Origin: Leucosporidium creatinivorum
Lineage: Eukaryota > Basidiomycota > Microbotryomycetes > Leucosporidiales > Leucosporidiaceae
Assembly (NCBI GenBank): GCA_001600635.1
Contig: BCKL01000024.1
Coordinates: 403,961-467,960 of the forward strand
Reading direction: 5' to 3'
Length of the DNA: 64,000 nt
A model generated the notes under the pieces. The model worked only from the letters and a program-made list of their open reading frames with translations, searched no databases and was not told where the DNA came from. Below, one piece after another: positions 13,286 through 25,754 of the stretch (its first letter is position 1; each line of letters begins with the position of its first letter). Position numbers and translations under genes: made by a program.

Positions 13286-14185
13286 GGCGAGGAGGAGTGA
13301 GCGAGCGACGGGGGGCCCGGGGGAGGAGGGGGGCTTGAGCTGTGGAAGCAGGAAAGAAACCGTCAGCTACAGATCTACATGGCTTCAGTGTATCTCCTTC
13401 AGCATCTCTGCCGCTTCTCTGATTCTCCGAGCTCCCTTCTCCCATCACAACAGACGCTCGACCCTCCTGGCTCTCCCTCGGCGCTTCAAGCCGCCGGCCC
13501 AGCGCTCTCCTACAGCTCTCAGTCACCACCCGGCTACTCAGCATTCCTACTCACCTTCTTGAGCGACCTAACACACCGAGCAGTAGCAGCAGCGAACCAG
13601 CTTCCTCGTCTCAGAGCACAGCGTCCGTCCGTTTCGAGCTGGCGAGCTGAGCGAGTCCTTTTTGAAGAGCAGGCCAGCGAGCGAGGGGTAGTCGAGGGGT
13701 GGTAGGGGTGCAGTCGAGCTTCCTATCCGAAGTCCAGAGCTGTCGAAAGGGCGAGAGAAGCAAAGTCGAGCGAGAAGGGGAGGGAAAGAGACGCTTGCTC
13801 GAGGTTCGCTCTCGACCCTCGGCTTGGGAAGGAGCTGCGCGAGAGGGGGGTCGAGTTGTACGTCGATGCATGGCTCTGAGCTGAGGCGAGCTCGACTAAA
13901 ATCCTTGTTGTCTCTCTGCGAGTCGGCTTTAGCTGTCTGTAGCACTCCGAAAGCTCCCTTCGCAAGCGCCGAGCAGGCTTGCTTCTTTCTCCCGCTCTCA
14001 ACTTGCTCGACCTCGACGCTGACGGAAAGCAAAGCAGGTTCATCAAGATTTTCGTATCCAGCGCATCTCCGTTCCTCGTCTCGAAGCAAGCACGACTACC
14101 TCCCTGCGAAGCGAGAGAGGGTCAGCGAGGCTCGGCGGAGAGTGAAAGGGCTGCCAGGAGCTCACCTATCGACGCGTCGTCCCAG
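13286..14185 (-). repeat. Conserved A-to-B intergenic module of the F-box cassette, copy 2 (inverted)
   Basis: Reverse-complement counterpart of 1617-2513 and 51013-51894, lying between the inverted A2 and B2 genes. It carries the same leader block (GAAACGGACGGACGCTG...) and a putative 5' UTR intron before gene B. No independent gene. Confidence 0.65.
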
Positions 14186-15344
14186 CTACTCGGCAGGGTT
14201 GTCTGTGTGAGAGAGAAGACGTCAGTGATGGTCTAAGTGGGCTCAGAGAGAAGCTCAGAAAACTCACCGGTGAAGAAGCGGCGGTCGTCGCGAGGCTCAA
14301 CTCCTCGAGCGCGGCAAGCTTCTTCCCATTCAGTTCGATCTATCTCCGCCAGCCCGAGTATGACATGATAACTGGCCAACTCGTCCATCTTCCAGCGGCG
14401 GAGCTCCGACAACATGGGCAACTCGAGGATTGCGACGAGCCCATCTCGGCTCGAGTTCCAGGCCAGTACAGTCGTGAGTGCAGCGAGTGGCGCACGTAAG
14501 ACGTTAATCACATCTTCGATAAAGGGTGGACCGCAGTTCCACAACTCCAGGCAGACGAGAGACGTGCAGGACGCGACGAAGCCGATGACAACCGGGGAGG
14601 CTCGACTGGTAGACTCGGTCCAGCTGTACTCGGTGGAGATCGAGAGGTGCCGAAGCCGCGGAGCTATAGCTTCCACATGTGTGACGTAGCCTTGGGGAAA
14701 CAGGTCCCCGTCTGCTCGGACTTTGAGGTCGAGAGAGGTGAGGAAGGGCGCCGCGGCGAGGATCGAGTCGAGGAGAGCAAGAGAGGGCCAGCATTCAGGA
14801 TGAATACTGAGTGTGGTGAGCTGCAGCTTCGTGTCCTGCGGAATCGAAGGATGTCCTCCGATCCTCCTTGCGAGGTGAAGCCTCTTGAGGCCTGGATAAG
14901 GAAGAGGGCTCAGCGACGAGGGCAGCGAAGGCGAGGGAAGACCGAGGGGAGCATAACACGTACCAGCGAGTAGCTCGATCCTCATTGCGCTCATATCGAG
15001 ATGACTGCGTCGCACTGCATACACCCCCAAGTCCTCGACCAAGATCTGATGCTCGGCCAACGCCTTAAGCATGGCTGGGGCCTTGTCCGAGAACAGGTCG
15101 ACCTCCCGGAGAGTGCAGCCCACGTTGGCGCGTAAAGCAGCGAGGTAGCGCACTAGACCCGTACCGCTGAGCTCGAGATTGTAAACGAGAAGCGACTGCG
15201 AAGGGTGTCGCCAGGCTCGGGCTACAAGCGAAGTCCAACCGAGAACATCGCACAACAACTTGTCGCCACCGGCGTACTCATCGTCGGCGAGAAGCTCAAG
15301 AATCCTCCTCAGCAGCTCGGGGGTAGATCCTGGATGACTGCCAT
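14186..15344 (-). pseudogene. F-box family gene, type A copy 2 (frameshifted start)
   Basis: Leftward type A copy with the start MAVIQDLP (15344), a full leucine-rich body, one mid intron, the tail RGVEPRDDRRFFTG and the conserved terminal exon ending PAE then TAG. At codon 8 the sequence is CTACCCCCGAG where sisters have CTACCGCCCGAG, a one-base deletion that brings a TGA at codon 12. The family frame is then open from just downstream through ATG 15258 to the end, so nearly everything except the start is intact. As with B2, a real indel or a sequencing error in a C run are both possible; the open body suggests that if real it is recent. Confidence 0.7.
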
Positions 15345-16710
15345 GTCGAGGGAGCGAGCAGGTCGAAGTGAGAGTCGGCGAAGGAGGGGGAGGGGAACGG
15401 TTCTGCGGACGGGTACGACGAGGATCAGCATGCGACTCTCACACGTCAGTGTAGACTGCTGCTTTTCTTCACCTCGCTACAGTTCTCTCTGCAGCTCGCC
15501 AGCCCCCACAACTGAGCAGTCTCGCTCGACACGGACGCCGTCCAGCTGCTATTCGCTGATCCTCGTCCCGGGACCAGTAACAGCAGCTCCTTATACATCC
15601 TTGCCCGTCGCTGCCCCCGCCCAGTAACCCCCGACTCACCTTCAATCTCCAGCAAGCACGCGTTCCTTTCAGCAGCTTCCAGCAAAGCGTCCTCTCGAGC
15701 TCGTGATGAGGTGCAGCGGTCGAGTGGGCGTGTAGCAGTCGAGTAGAGCTTCTTTCTGTAGCCTTCCGGCCGAGTCGAAGCGGCGGAGATGAGAAGACGA
15801 GATGAGACGAGTGAAGCGGGAGAGGGCAAGAGGGAGAGAGCGGGGAGGGGGAAGGCGACTTGGGAGAGGGGGGATTGGTGGACTTGTGAGAGGGCAGAGC
15901 AGTGTAGCTGACTCTCCATACTCAACCTCTTCTTACTGTATCACGGCGGCACGCTCTCGTGAAGCTCTCCTTTCGCCGAGGTCGACTTCGCCGAGCAGCG
16001 CCGAGCAGTCACTTCGCAGCGAGAGCAGTCCCTCTTCGAGCTCTCTGCGCCGACGCAGCAAACTGTCTCCTACTTGCAAGCGAGCTCCTGCTTCTATACG
16101 CCCCAACTTGATTACAGGCAGTCCCCTCGACCTTTCGCTCGCTCAGCGCTCTCTCCCCTGCTCCCCTCCGCCGTTCTCCTGAACACAGCCTCACGTCGGC
16201 CCGCAGTGACATGTCGCACCAATCAAAAACCTCTTCTGCCCCTTTCCACCCCTTGAGCGATGGCGCCTCCCTCTCCCTCTCGCCTTCGAGGAGGGTCAGA
16301 GGAGGAACTGGGCGAGCGTTCAGCAATGGTGCCCTCTCCTCGCCTCGCACTGCCTTCACCCGAGAGTAGAGAGAGAGGAGGACAAGAAAGAGGTCTGGGG
16401 ATGGATCTGGGGCGATTGCGAAAGCCCCGACCTCTGGGCTGAGGAGGAGGAGGCTGATATGTGCCCGGCGTGGAGGAGGGAGTGAGAGGGTGGGAGAGGG
16501 AGGTGAATATAGTGAGAGAGGAGTATCGTGAGATGAGCTTGAAAGGGTCGGGATGAGCCGAGCAAGCGAGCTCCAGCCATCGGAGCGAGGCTGAGCCTTC
16601 GCAGCCTCCACTGAACACCGCATGCGACGAGGAGATGCGAATGAAGCCTTGAGCGTGTTACATAAGATGAGAGAGAGTCGACTGTTGATCCTTGAGAGTT
16701 CCCTGAGCGC
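15345..16710. other. Leader of F-box A2 and gap to UPRT
   Basis: 15345-16000 is the inverted type A leader: the 5' UTR intron (acceptor side near 15400, donor near 15648), the CTACACGCCCACTCGACC-like block near 15740, and the CGAAGTCGAC...CGGCGAA block near 15970. From 16000 to 16710 I see no gene I can name. A 52-codon frame starting MSHQSKTSS at 16210 has a plausible serine-rich composition but no supporting junctions. Confidence 0.45.
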
Positions 16711-17889
<1,179 letters not shown>

Positions 17890-18227
17890 GGCTGGAGTGT
17901 GGGCTGATTTGAGGTGGCGAAAGAGAGGAGGAAGAGGGCAAGAGCAGAGAGATGGTGGGGCTGGCCCGGCCCTCGACTCGCAGGCCAGCATCTCATCCGC
18001 TTCGACCGCTCAAACCCGTCGACCTCTTTCTCCAGCTCTCGGGCAGACCGATCAAGCCTTGGAGCAGCTCGTTCAAGTGATAATGATCACGTGTAAGTAA
18101 TCACCGCTCTCTTACCACCCGCTATCTCGCCCGTCCGCTTTCGCCGAGCTCTCTCCCTCTGAGAATTCTATCAAGCGAGATTCCAGCCCCTCCCCTCCCC
18201 TCCCCTCCCCTACCGCATCTGACCACT
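17890..18227. other. Spacer between UPRT and the Nop13-like gene
   Basis: Intergenic; contains a CCCCT tandem run near 18185-18210. No gene seen. Confidence 0.5.
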
Positions 18228-20413
18228 CTACTCAAAAGTGATCTTCCTCCCCGTACTCTCCACAATACTCGTACTAGCCCTCTGCGCGCCCGCCAACGCA
18301 GCACCGGGCTTCGCGCGCACTCCACTGTCCTCCCTACCTCCCCTACTTCCTCCCCTACTGCCTCCCCTTCCTCCACCCCTTCCACCGCGCTCCGATCCAG
18401 GCGCGGTAGACGAAGGCCGGAACCCAAACTCGCTCCTCGGGCGGGGGGCGAAATCCCTAACCTCGGGCTGAGACTCGGTATAGTCGACCCTAGCGCTCTC
18501 CCTAACGTCCTGATCATCCCAATCCTTGCCCTTCTTCTCCATCCTCGCCGGTCGTCCTGCAAATCCTCCCCTCCCTCCATCCCCTCCTCCACGTCCTCCC
18601 CTCCCTCCCATCGCCCCCCTCCCCGCTCCCGGTCCAGCAGCTCGGGTCCCCAGTCCACCGCGGCGGACCGCTTCGGAGGAAGCGTACTCGACGTTTAGGG
18701 TCCGGCCGTCGAGAGAGTGGTTGCGGATGTTGAGGAGGGCGCGGGTGCATTGCTCGGGGAGGTGGAAGTCGACGAAGGCCCATCTTTTGAGGGTTTGGGG
18801 AGATGTGGGTGGGGGGCACGAGAGAGGGTGGATAGGGAGGTGGAGAGAGGGGAGAGGAGAGTAGGGAGAGAGAAGCGCAGGAAGAAGAAGGAAGAGGCGG
18901 AAAGTGGGGTCAGCGTCTGCCCGCGATCCCTCGCCGAGCCAAAGCTCCGCCCCGCGACCGAAAAAAAACCGGCCAAGACAGCAGAACTCACCCCTTGCAC
19001 TTGCCCGTATCCTCAAATGTTCCCAGCCGAATCTTCCTAATCCCCGCGTCCTTCGCCTTACTCAAATCGAGCGGCGCCTTGACCTTGGGCCCTCCCGCGC
19101 CATCCTTCTCCTCAGCCTTCTTCTTCTTGGACCGAACACGCTTGGGCTTGGGCGCTTCCTCAGCATCGGCGTCCGACTCCGAGTCGTCAGAGTCGGAGCC
19201 TGAGCCAGCGTCGGTCGAGGGGTCGTCGGCCTTCTCCTCCTCTTCCGCGGCGTCGCTCTCCTCCTCCTCCTCCTCATCGCTCTGCTCCTTCTCCTCCCCA
19301 CTCTCCTCATCAACCTCCATCTCCCCACCCTCCTTCTTCTCCTCCCCCTCCCCCTCCTTCTCCCTCTTCTCCCCCTTAACCCTCGGCGCCCAAGCCGCCG
19401 CAGCTCTCTGATGCGCATCAAACATCATCCGAATATCCTCCACCTTGGTCTCGAACCCCAAATTCCCGAGGAAGAGAGTAGGACCCGGGGGGTTACGTTG
19501 GCGGTCGAGGATCTTTCGGGCGGTTCGGTTGAGAGTTTGGCCTTGGGGTCCTTCTAAGACCTTGGGCCTTGCGGGCTGGTCGGTGGCGGAGGGGGTGGTG
19601 GAGGAGGAAGGGTCGATCAGAGCGGAGGCGGGTAGGTCGGAGGGGAGGACAACGGTGGAAGGAGCGGGACGACCCGAGTAGTCCGAGGAGGATTTGATGA
19701 GCAGCTTGCGGCCGTCGAGGTGTTGCTCCGAGGCGCCGACGGCGATGGTCACGTCCGTTTCGGTGGGGAAGTCGAGGTAGGCGAATCTGTTCGCCCCACG
19801 TCGAGGAGAGAGAGAGAGAGGAAGAAGGTCAGCTCGGCGCCGAGCAGCGAAGGCGAACGAGGGAGAGAAGCAAGCAAACGCACCCTCGGTTATTCTCATG
19901 CGACCGCTTCCCCTTGGGCATATTAATCCTCGTCACCTCCTTCAGTCCCCTCTCCTCAAACCAAGCGAGTAGATCCTTACTCGTCGTCGCAAAGTTCATA
20001 TTGCCCACCCAAATCCCGTGCGCTCCCTTTGCCGGCGTAGCTCCAACAGTGATACCACCTTCATGACCCCCAGGAGCGCGTTGCGATCCGATCGTAGGGA
20101 CGGGGATGGCGGCCACGGAATCGGGAGGAGGAGCTGGTGCGCGTTCGGGAAGGCCTGCGAGCTTGCGCTTCTTGGCGAGGCGTTTCTCCTTGTGGGAGAG
20201 GGCGGGGGTGTCGTCTGTAGTGTCTGCTCCATCGCCTGCAGGAGCAGAGTCGGTGGGAGAGTCGTCCTGAGACTTGGAGGAGCGCTTTGACTTTTTTGCG
20301 GGAGAATCGTCGGCGGGAGGGGCAATGTCGAATGCGGGAGTCGAGTCCTGTACGGCGGTAGGAGCGTCCTCGCGGGAGCGTTTGCTCTTGTTAATTTTGA
20401 CGGCCTCCGACAT
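18228..20413 (-). CDS. Nop13-like nucleolar protein with two RRMs
   Basis: Exons 20413-19884, 19786-18992 and 18783-18228 give 626 residues. RRM1 begins at about residue 133 (GIWVGNMNF ... GFAYLDF). RRM2 begins at about 280 (TLFLGNLGF) and resumes at about 425 (IRKIRLGTFEDTGKCKG, WAFVDF). Between them lies an unusual insert of about 115 residues, very acidic (runs of E and D with S) and ending in a basic KKKK patch. The C-terminus is rich in RGG/GGRGG repeats. This two-RRM order with the FEDTGKCKG motif matches yeast Nop13, a nucleolar pre-ribosome-associated protein; location and role are by homology. All junctions preserve frame. It starts 317 bp from the divergent lipase gene. Confidence 0.88.
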
Positions 20414-20730
20414 GGCTGTAGTAGAGGACAGAGACGAGGTGAATGTGGGAGAGGGAAAGCCGCATTTCCAGCGTTTCGCAGCGAGGGTAATGAACGGCTG
20501 TGCTCGACTCGAGTACAGACTCGGAAATTAATGCTGGATTAGCAAGGAATAGCTGCAATTGAGATCTAATCGTCAGATTTGGATATGTAGGACATTAGCC
20601 CACCCTTTCTCACGTGCTGGAGCCCAAACACTCGAACGAGAGGAGGAGAGGAGGAGAGGAGGGCGTCACCCTCTCTCTCTTTCGCTCTTTACTCCTCAGC
20701 TCGTTTCACTGTATCGACCTACAGAAGAGG
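20414..20730. promoter_or_regulatory. Divergent promoter region, Nop13-like / lipase
   Basis: 317 bp between divergent start codons, with no other gene. A CTGTATCGACCTACAG segment just upstream of 20731 may be a 5' UTR intron acceptor of the lipase. Confidence 0.4.
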
Positions 20731-23700
20731 ATGGGGACAACTTCGCCGCCCAAAGCAGCACGACCACCACCTTTAACGACCAACAACACTTCCCCTCCTT
20801 CCCTCTCTGCTCATTCCTCCTCTTCCGCTTTACGCTCCTCTACCGATTCGCTCAACTCAAGGGGAGGTTCACCTCATTCCACTACATTACAACAGTTATC
20901 TACAGCTCCAACTACTCTAGGCGTAACCACTCTCACCGCCATGGACTTGTCCTTACCCACGGTGGACGTCTCGTTCCACACGGAGGACGAGGTCGACCAG
21001 GGCTACGACGGCGATACCGTCAGCCTACAGCGCTCTGTATCTCAAGAGGGGAGTCAAGGGGAATTGATGAGTGACGCTCAGCTACAGAGGAACTATCTCT
21101 CAGGTCAGTAAACGAGCTCAGCGCGCGCGCGCGCGATCCTAGCGAGCACCGCCTCAGCTCACCTCTGCACCTTCAACAGGCCCAACCGACGAGCTAGTCG
21201 AATCCCTCCCTCGCCCCTCCCCTCTCTCCAGGCCCATGTCAGCTCTCCCCTCCCCCGCCATCTCGACGACCTCGACCTCCTCCCTCCTCGGCACACCCAC
21301 TTTCGAACTGCCCCCCTCAGGCCAATACCACCACCACCGCGACGCCTACACACCCATCTTCGACTCGACCCCCTCCCGTCCGCGCCCTCGAGCCTTCACT
21401 CTCTCCCATTCCGCCTTCGGCTCCTTCGGCACCTTCCCCTCCACCGCCCGCTCCGGGCCCCTCCCAGCACCCACCGTAATCTCCCGCATCCGCCTCTTCT
21501 TTCTCCAACTCTTCGCCAACGCAGCCTCTGCCGCTTTCCTCGTGCTCATCGTCGTCTGGGCTCTGAGCTCAAGGGGATTGAACGCCGCCGTCTCCTACCT
21601 CCGAGGTGAGGTCGATATCCGCCTCCGCCGACCATGGGATACCGACGAGCATCGCCGACGGTACGCCAATGAGAAGGTCGTGAAGGACATTCAGTACTAC
21701 GCCTCGCAGTGCGGGTTTGACGTGATAGAGCAGACGGTGGAAACCAAGGATGGGTACCTGTTGAAGGTGTTCAAGGTCGAGTGTTTGAAGAAGGCGGGGA
21801 GGGTACATAGTGATGGGAGGAGAGGGTTTCCGGTGTTGATACAGCATGGGTTGTTTCAGAGTTGTGGGAGCTTTATTACCAGTGAGGAGAGGAGTTTGGC
21901 CTTTTGGTTGGCCGAGCATGGGTGGGTCGTCGTGTCTCTCACTCCTTCTTGGTGTTGCAAGAGAAAAGCTTACCCGTTGATTTCGATAGCGATTACCAAG
22001 TCTACCTGGGCAACAACCGCGGCGTCTTCGACATGGGTCACGTCAGGCTCAAGCGCTCGGATCCGAGGTTCTGGGGTTCGTTTCGTTTTCTTTCTCCCCT
22101 CTTTCCCCCTCTTCTGCTCTCGCTGACCCTCGCTCCACGATGGATAGACTACAATATCAAAGAACTCGCCCTGTACGACTTGCCCGCCATGGTCGATCAT
22201 GTGAGGAGGGAGACGGGGTACGATAAGGTGAGTCTTTCGGTCGTCGAGAGTCAGCTTCGACTCGACTTGAGAGCTGACCATTCCCTCGCTCTCTCACCCG
22301 TCTCGCTCAACAGATCGCCTTCATCGGCCACTCGCAAGGCAACGCCACCATGTTCTGTTCCCTCGGTCCGTCCTCTCCTTCCCACCCCTTCTCGCCCTCT
22401 CCTTCTCCCTCGGCCTCGTCCTCGCTCGCTGACGCTCGCTCTCCACAGCACAAGGCATGGTCCCCGAACTCGGGCTCAAACTCTCCCTCTTCATCGCCCT
22501 AGCACCCGCCGTGTACGCCGGTCCGTTGACCACGGGCTTTCCTTTCGGCGCGTTAAAGAGCATGAAGTGGAAGACTTGGAGGAGGTGGTTCGGTGCGTCC
22601 TACTTACTCTCCCGTCCTCTCTCTCTCGGTCTCGGCTTCAGAAGAAGGATGGAGGAGCTGACCCAGGATGTGAGAACAGGCGTGCTCGATTTTATCCCCC
22701 TCATGCGCATTTCGTACGATTTGACCCCCTCCAAGCCCTTCGGTTTGCTCGGGTATCAGATGTTCGCGTTCCTCTTCAACTGGACGGATCGGAACTGGGT
22801 GCGTTTTGTCCCCTCATCTTCGCCGAACCGCTCGCTCACCTTCCCTCTCCCTCTCCCCCCTCCCCCTCCCCTCCCCCACTTTCTCCTCTCCCTCCCGCCT
22901 CCTCAACCACCCACCCACCACCTCGTTGACGCTCGACCACACAGCTCCTCCGCCGCAAAGCCAAGACCTTCCGTTTCACCCCTTCGCCCGTTTCCTCCGC
23001 CTCCATCTTCTGGTGGACGGGTTACGGCGGGTTCTCCACCCGTGGGTGCGTGTTGGACCCCACGGTGGAGAGGTGGTGGGATGCTAGATTCCCGCCGTTG
23101 AGTATTCATCAGTGAGTTTGCGCTCTTCCGCCCTGCTTCGCGCTTGCTTCGTCGCCGAGCCGGAGCTGACTCGCCTCTTCCCCTTGCACTCCCCTCCCGC
23201 CCACTCCCTCCGTCTTTCTCTCCACTCAACTCTCTCGCCTCCTCACCCCGCTCCCTTCCCCACCACCAAAAGCGGCGGCCGCGACTACCTCGTCCTCACC
23301 GAACCTCTCCTCGAGCGGCTCGAGAAGCACGAAAAGGACGTCCGCGTGTTGAGGGTGCAGAAATTGGAGGAGGGGGAGCATTGCGATTTCTTTTGGTGAG
23401 TCTGAGTCTCGTCGGTGATGGTGATGGGTGAGAAGCAGCGGGGGGTTAGGAGAGGGCAGGAGGGCGCCGAACTGAGGCGAGCAGGGACGAAGAGCAGGAC
23501 GGGAGGACACGATGAAAGGGGCGAGCGCTGACCTCCTTACTTCTCTACACTTCGCACGACCTCACCATTCCGACCCGCTCTTACCTCTCCCTCCTCGCTC
23601 TCTCTCGCCTCTCGCCCTCCTCACGGCCTCCTTCGCCTTTCTTCCTCTCCACCTCTCCTCACCCGCTCGCTACGCTTCCTCACAGGCACATTGACGCCCC

Positions 23701-23959
23701 CGAGCTCTGCTTCCACTCGTTCCTCGAAGACATCGAAAAGACCCGCCCGCGCTACGTCGACGAACCTCCCCTCTCCAGCTCCCTGGCCTCCTCCCGCGCA
23801 GGGAGCTTCACCGATTCGTATGGACATGGAGGAGGGCTCCCCAATGGGAATGGGATGAAGTTGGAGAAGGCGGGTGCAGGGGGAGCGAGGAGGGGGAATA
23901 AAGGCGGTGGAGGGCTGTTGGCGCCGAAGGGGTTGGGAGAGGGGGAGGAAAGGAACTGA
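20731..23959 (+). CDS. Membrane-anchored sterol ester / acylglycerol lipase
   Basis: Ten exons (20731-21103, 21180-21921, 21990-22075, 22148-22227, 22314-22365, 22449-22592, 22680-22798, 22945-23111, 23273-23395, 23686-23959) give 719 residues. It belongs to the acid-lipase-type alpha/beta hydrolases (yeast Tgl1/Yeh1/Yeh2, animal LIPA). Order: a Ser/Thr-rich N-terminus of about 225 residues; one hydrophobic segment at about 229-252; lid-side motif YQVYLGNNRG; nucleophile elbow FIGHSQG (Ser434); GGRD (Asp592 as likely acid); EHCDFFWHIDAPE (His624); and a glycine-rich tail. It probably hydrolyses sterol esters or triacylglycerol at the ER or lipid droplets. The start at 20731 has good context, but an upstream in-frame ATG (20614) exists. 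The first intron contains a (GC)n run. Confidence 0.9.
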
Positions 23960-24137
23960 GGGAGGGAGGGGGAGATGGACAATTGTGGATGTAGTACTTT
24001 GCTTTTCGTGCAGTGTCTAGATGTTTTATCGTTGTATGACGCCGAGGGGAGAGTCGTGAGAGAGAGGCGAGGCATGGAGAAAGCTCGGCGAAGGCCAGCG
24101 CGACCGCGGGCAGAGGGCGAGGTGCGTGCTTCGCACT
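23960..24137. other. 3' flank of the lipase gene
   Basis: Short unique spacer ahead of the duplicated copper-fist promoter block. Confidence 0.4.
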
Positions 24138-24735
24138 GTCCTCATCGCAGTGCTGTAGCAAGGCGGAAGAGTAGCAGAATACAGGCGGTCTGTGCTTGCC
24201 CGGGGGGGGGGGGACAAGGAGTGAAATTTTCGGAGTTGGCTTCTTGNAAACAGCTGAGAGCGACTTGATCTCGAGCCACGAGGTTGGACTACAGGAAACA
24301 ACAAGAAGACGGTTTGTTGCTCAGCCGAGAGATCTAATCGGACAAGATCACATTTTCCCTCTCGTCTCAGGCTTGGACCCGTCGCCATTCCTTCCTAAGT
24401 CATCGAAGCCTTCTCGCTGCACCTGAACACGCCTAAGCGCTCCTCAAGATGGTCTTGATTGATGGCGTCAAGGTGAGTAGTATTCTGTATCCCTCTCTTC
24501 CCTTATAGAGCCACCCGACCCTTCCGAACAGCTGAGCAGAGCTGACTCGCTCTCTCTTCTCGTCGTCCTCAGTACGCCTGCCAGTCTTGTGTGAAAGGTC
24601 ACCGGTCCAGCAAATGCACACATACCACTCGCACCCTCGTAGAAATCAAGAGTAAGCCCTACAGCTCGAAGAACTCGCGACTCGCTCTGTTCCGCCCGCG
24701 CGCCGCCCACCCTCTCTGATCAGCGGCCAACGAAC
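24138..24735 (+). repeat. Direct repeat, copy 1: promoter and 5' exons of the copper-fist gene
   Basis: About 600 bp nearly identical to 25755-26350 at a constant offset of 1,617 bp. It includes a poly-G run, an undetermined base (N) at about 24247, about 300 bp of upstream sequence, exons 1 and 2 and most of intron 2 of the copper-fist gene. Differences are mostly scattered substitutions, many in introns or at third codon positions. Confidence 0.9.
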
Positions 24736-24834
24736 TCGCCCTGGCGCCGCTCTACCGCAGACATGGGATGTAAAAGCTGGCAATGCTACGCTCGGCAGCT
24801 TGCGCCAGACCGCCGTTGCCCTCAATCCCAGTAG
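24449..24834 (+). pseudogene. Truncated copper-fist gene copy
   Basis: Exons 24449-24472 and 24573-24651 are intact and encode residues 1-34 of the copper-fist domain with all four zinc ligands (Cys11, Cys14, Cys23, His25). After intron 2 homology ends, but an acceptor at 24760 opens a short unrelated exon (24761-24834) that stays in frame and stops at TAG. The predicted product is 58 residues, ending CYARQLAPDRRCPQSQ. It lacks the GRP minor-groove motif and any activation region, so it could not act as the normal regulator. It is most simply a broken duplicate; a small expressed zinc-binding peptide is possible but unproven. Synonymous differences in exon 2 show that it is not a simple assembly copy. 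Confidence 0.7.
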
Positions 24835-25754
24835 AATGAGCAAAATGGCTCGGCGGCGCGAAGCTCGGCGATAGCTAGATCGTTGCTAGCTCGGCGACTG
24901 AGGGTACAGGCCGCCCGTCAGCACGTCCAGGGAAGCTCACATGTTCTACGAAGCTGTCTGCTTGACGAGGGACCGAGTTGGTTGCATTTATTTCGTCCGG
25001 TTGGCCATTCATCATCCTCGAGCTCGGCGAAGGCGCTGAATGCCGCTTTAAGCCCCACTCCCTGCCTCACCTCGTCCGCGATCAGTGCTGATCAAGTATA
25101 ATTGTGCCTATCCCCCGTTGGAAGTGCCATTGCCAGCCCATTGAGCGAGCAGAGGGTGAGGAGAAGGAAAAGTCGGCGCTCGAGCAGAGAGCGGCCCGTG
25201 AATTTCAAGAGCGGGACGTCCGGAGCTCGCTGTGGCTTGACGGGTAGCTTGGCGCGCATAGATGAGTTGGTGTTGCTGATCTTCGTCTTCATCAGGCCTA
25301 CTCGGAGTCACACAAAGCTTTGCCCAAGCGAGCGGCCAGCGCCAGACGGCGCGCTTCACCTAACTCAGAGCCGAGGTCTGGTTCCCCAGCTGTCTGCGAT
25401 GCTCTGACGTCGCGCCGTTGACAGTCAGAACGTTCAAACCCATTTCAAGAGTGTTCTCTTGGCCAGCTTCAAGCTGAGACGAGACGAAAGCGAGCTCGGC
25501 GGAAGAAGCTCGGCGGTAGGGAGAGGGCAAAGTGCTGCCTTCGCATGCCCCGGAGCATCGTTGAGGGACACCCTGCCGTTTATGAAATGAAACTCGACTG
25601 TGGTGCACTGTCGTGCTGGCGATGGCTCGCTCGCAAGTTCCTGCAGCGCTGCCCCGCCGAGAAAGCCGAAAAACGATCAATGTACTGTGGTAGACAGTCA
25701 CAAGCTGCCCAAAAAAAATCAGGACTTACATACAACGGTTCTCGAAGGCGCACA
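24835..25754. other. Unique spacer between the two copper-fist repeat copies
   Basis: No recognisable gene in 920 bp. Short CTCGGCG motifs are frequent. There are no terminal repeats or target-site duplications that would mark it as an inserted element. Confidence 0.4.

Noticed and set aside
18995-19411. Ser/Phe-rich plus-strand frame that looks like a secreted protein
   Set aside because: It is the complement of the acidic GAG/GAC codons of the Nop13-like insert.
21120-21136. (GC)n run in the first intron of the lipase
   Set aside because: A simple microsatellite in an intron; possibly Z-DNA prone but nothing more to support.
23273-23310. Apparent loss of the catalytic acid in the lipase (LVLT where relatives have LVDI)
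   Set aside because: Spacing from the catalytic His in acid lipases places the acid at the Asp of GGxD, which is present (GGRD).
24835-25754. Spacer between the copper-fist repeats as a possible transposon
   Set aside because: No terminal repeats, target duplications or transposase-like frame could be found.
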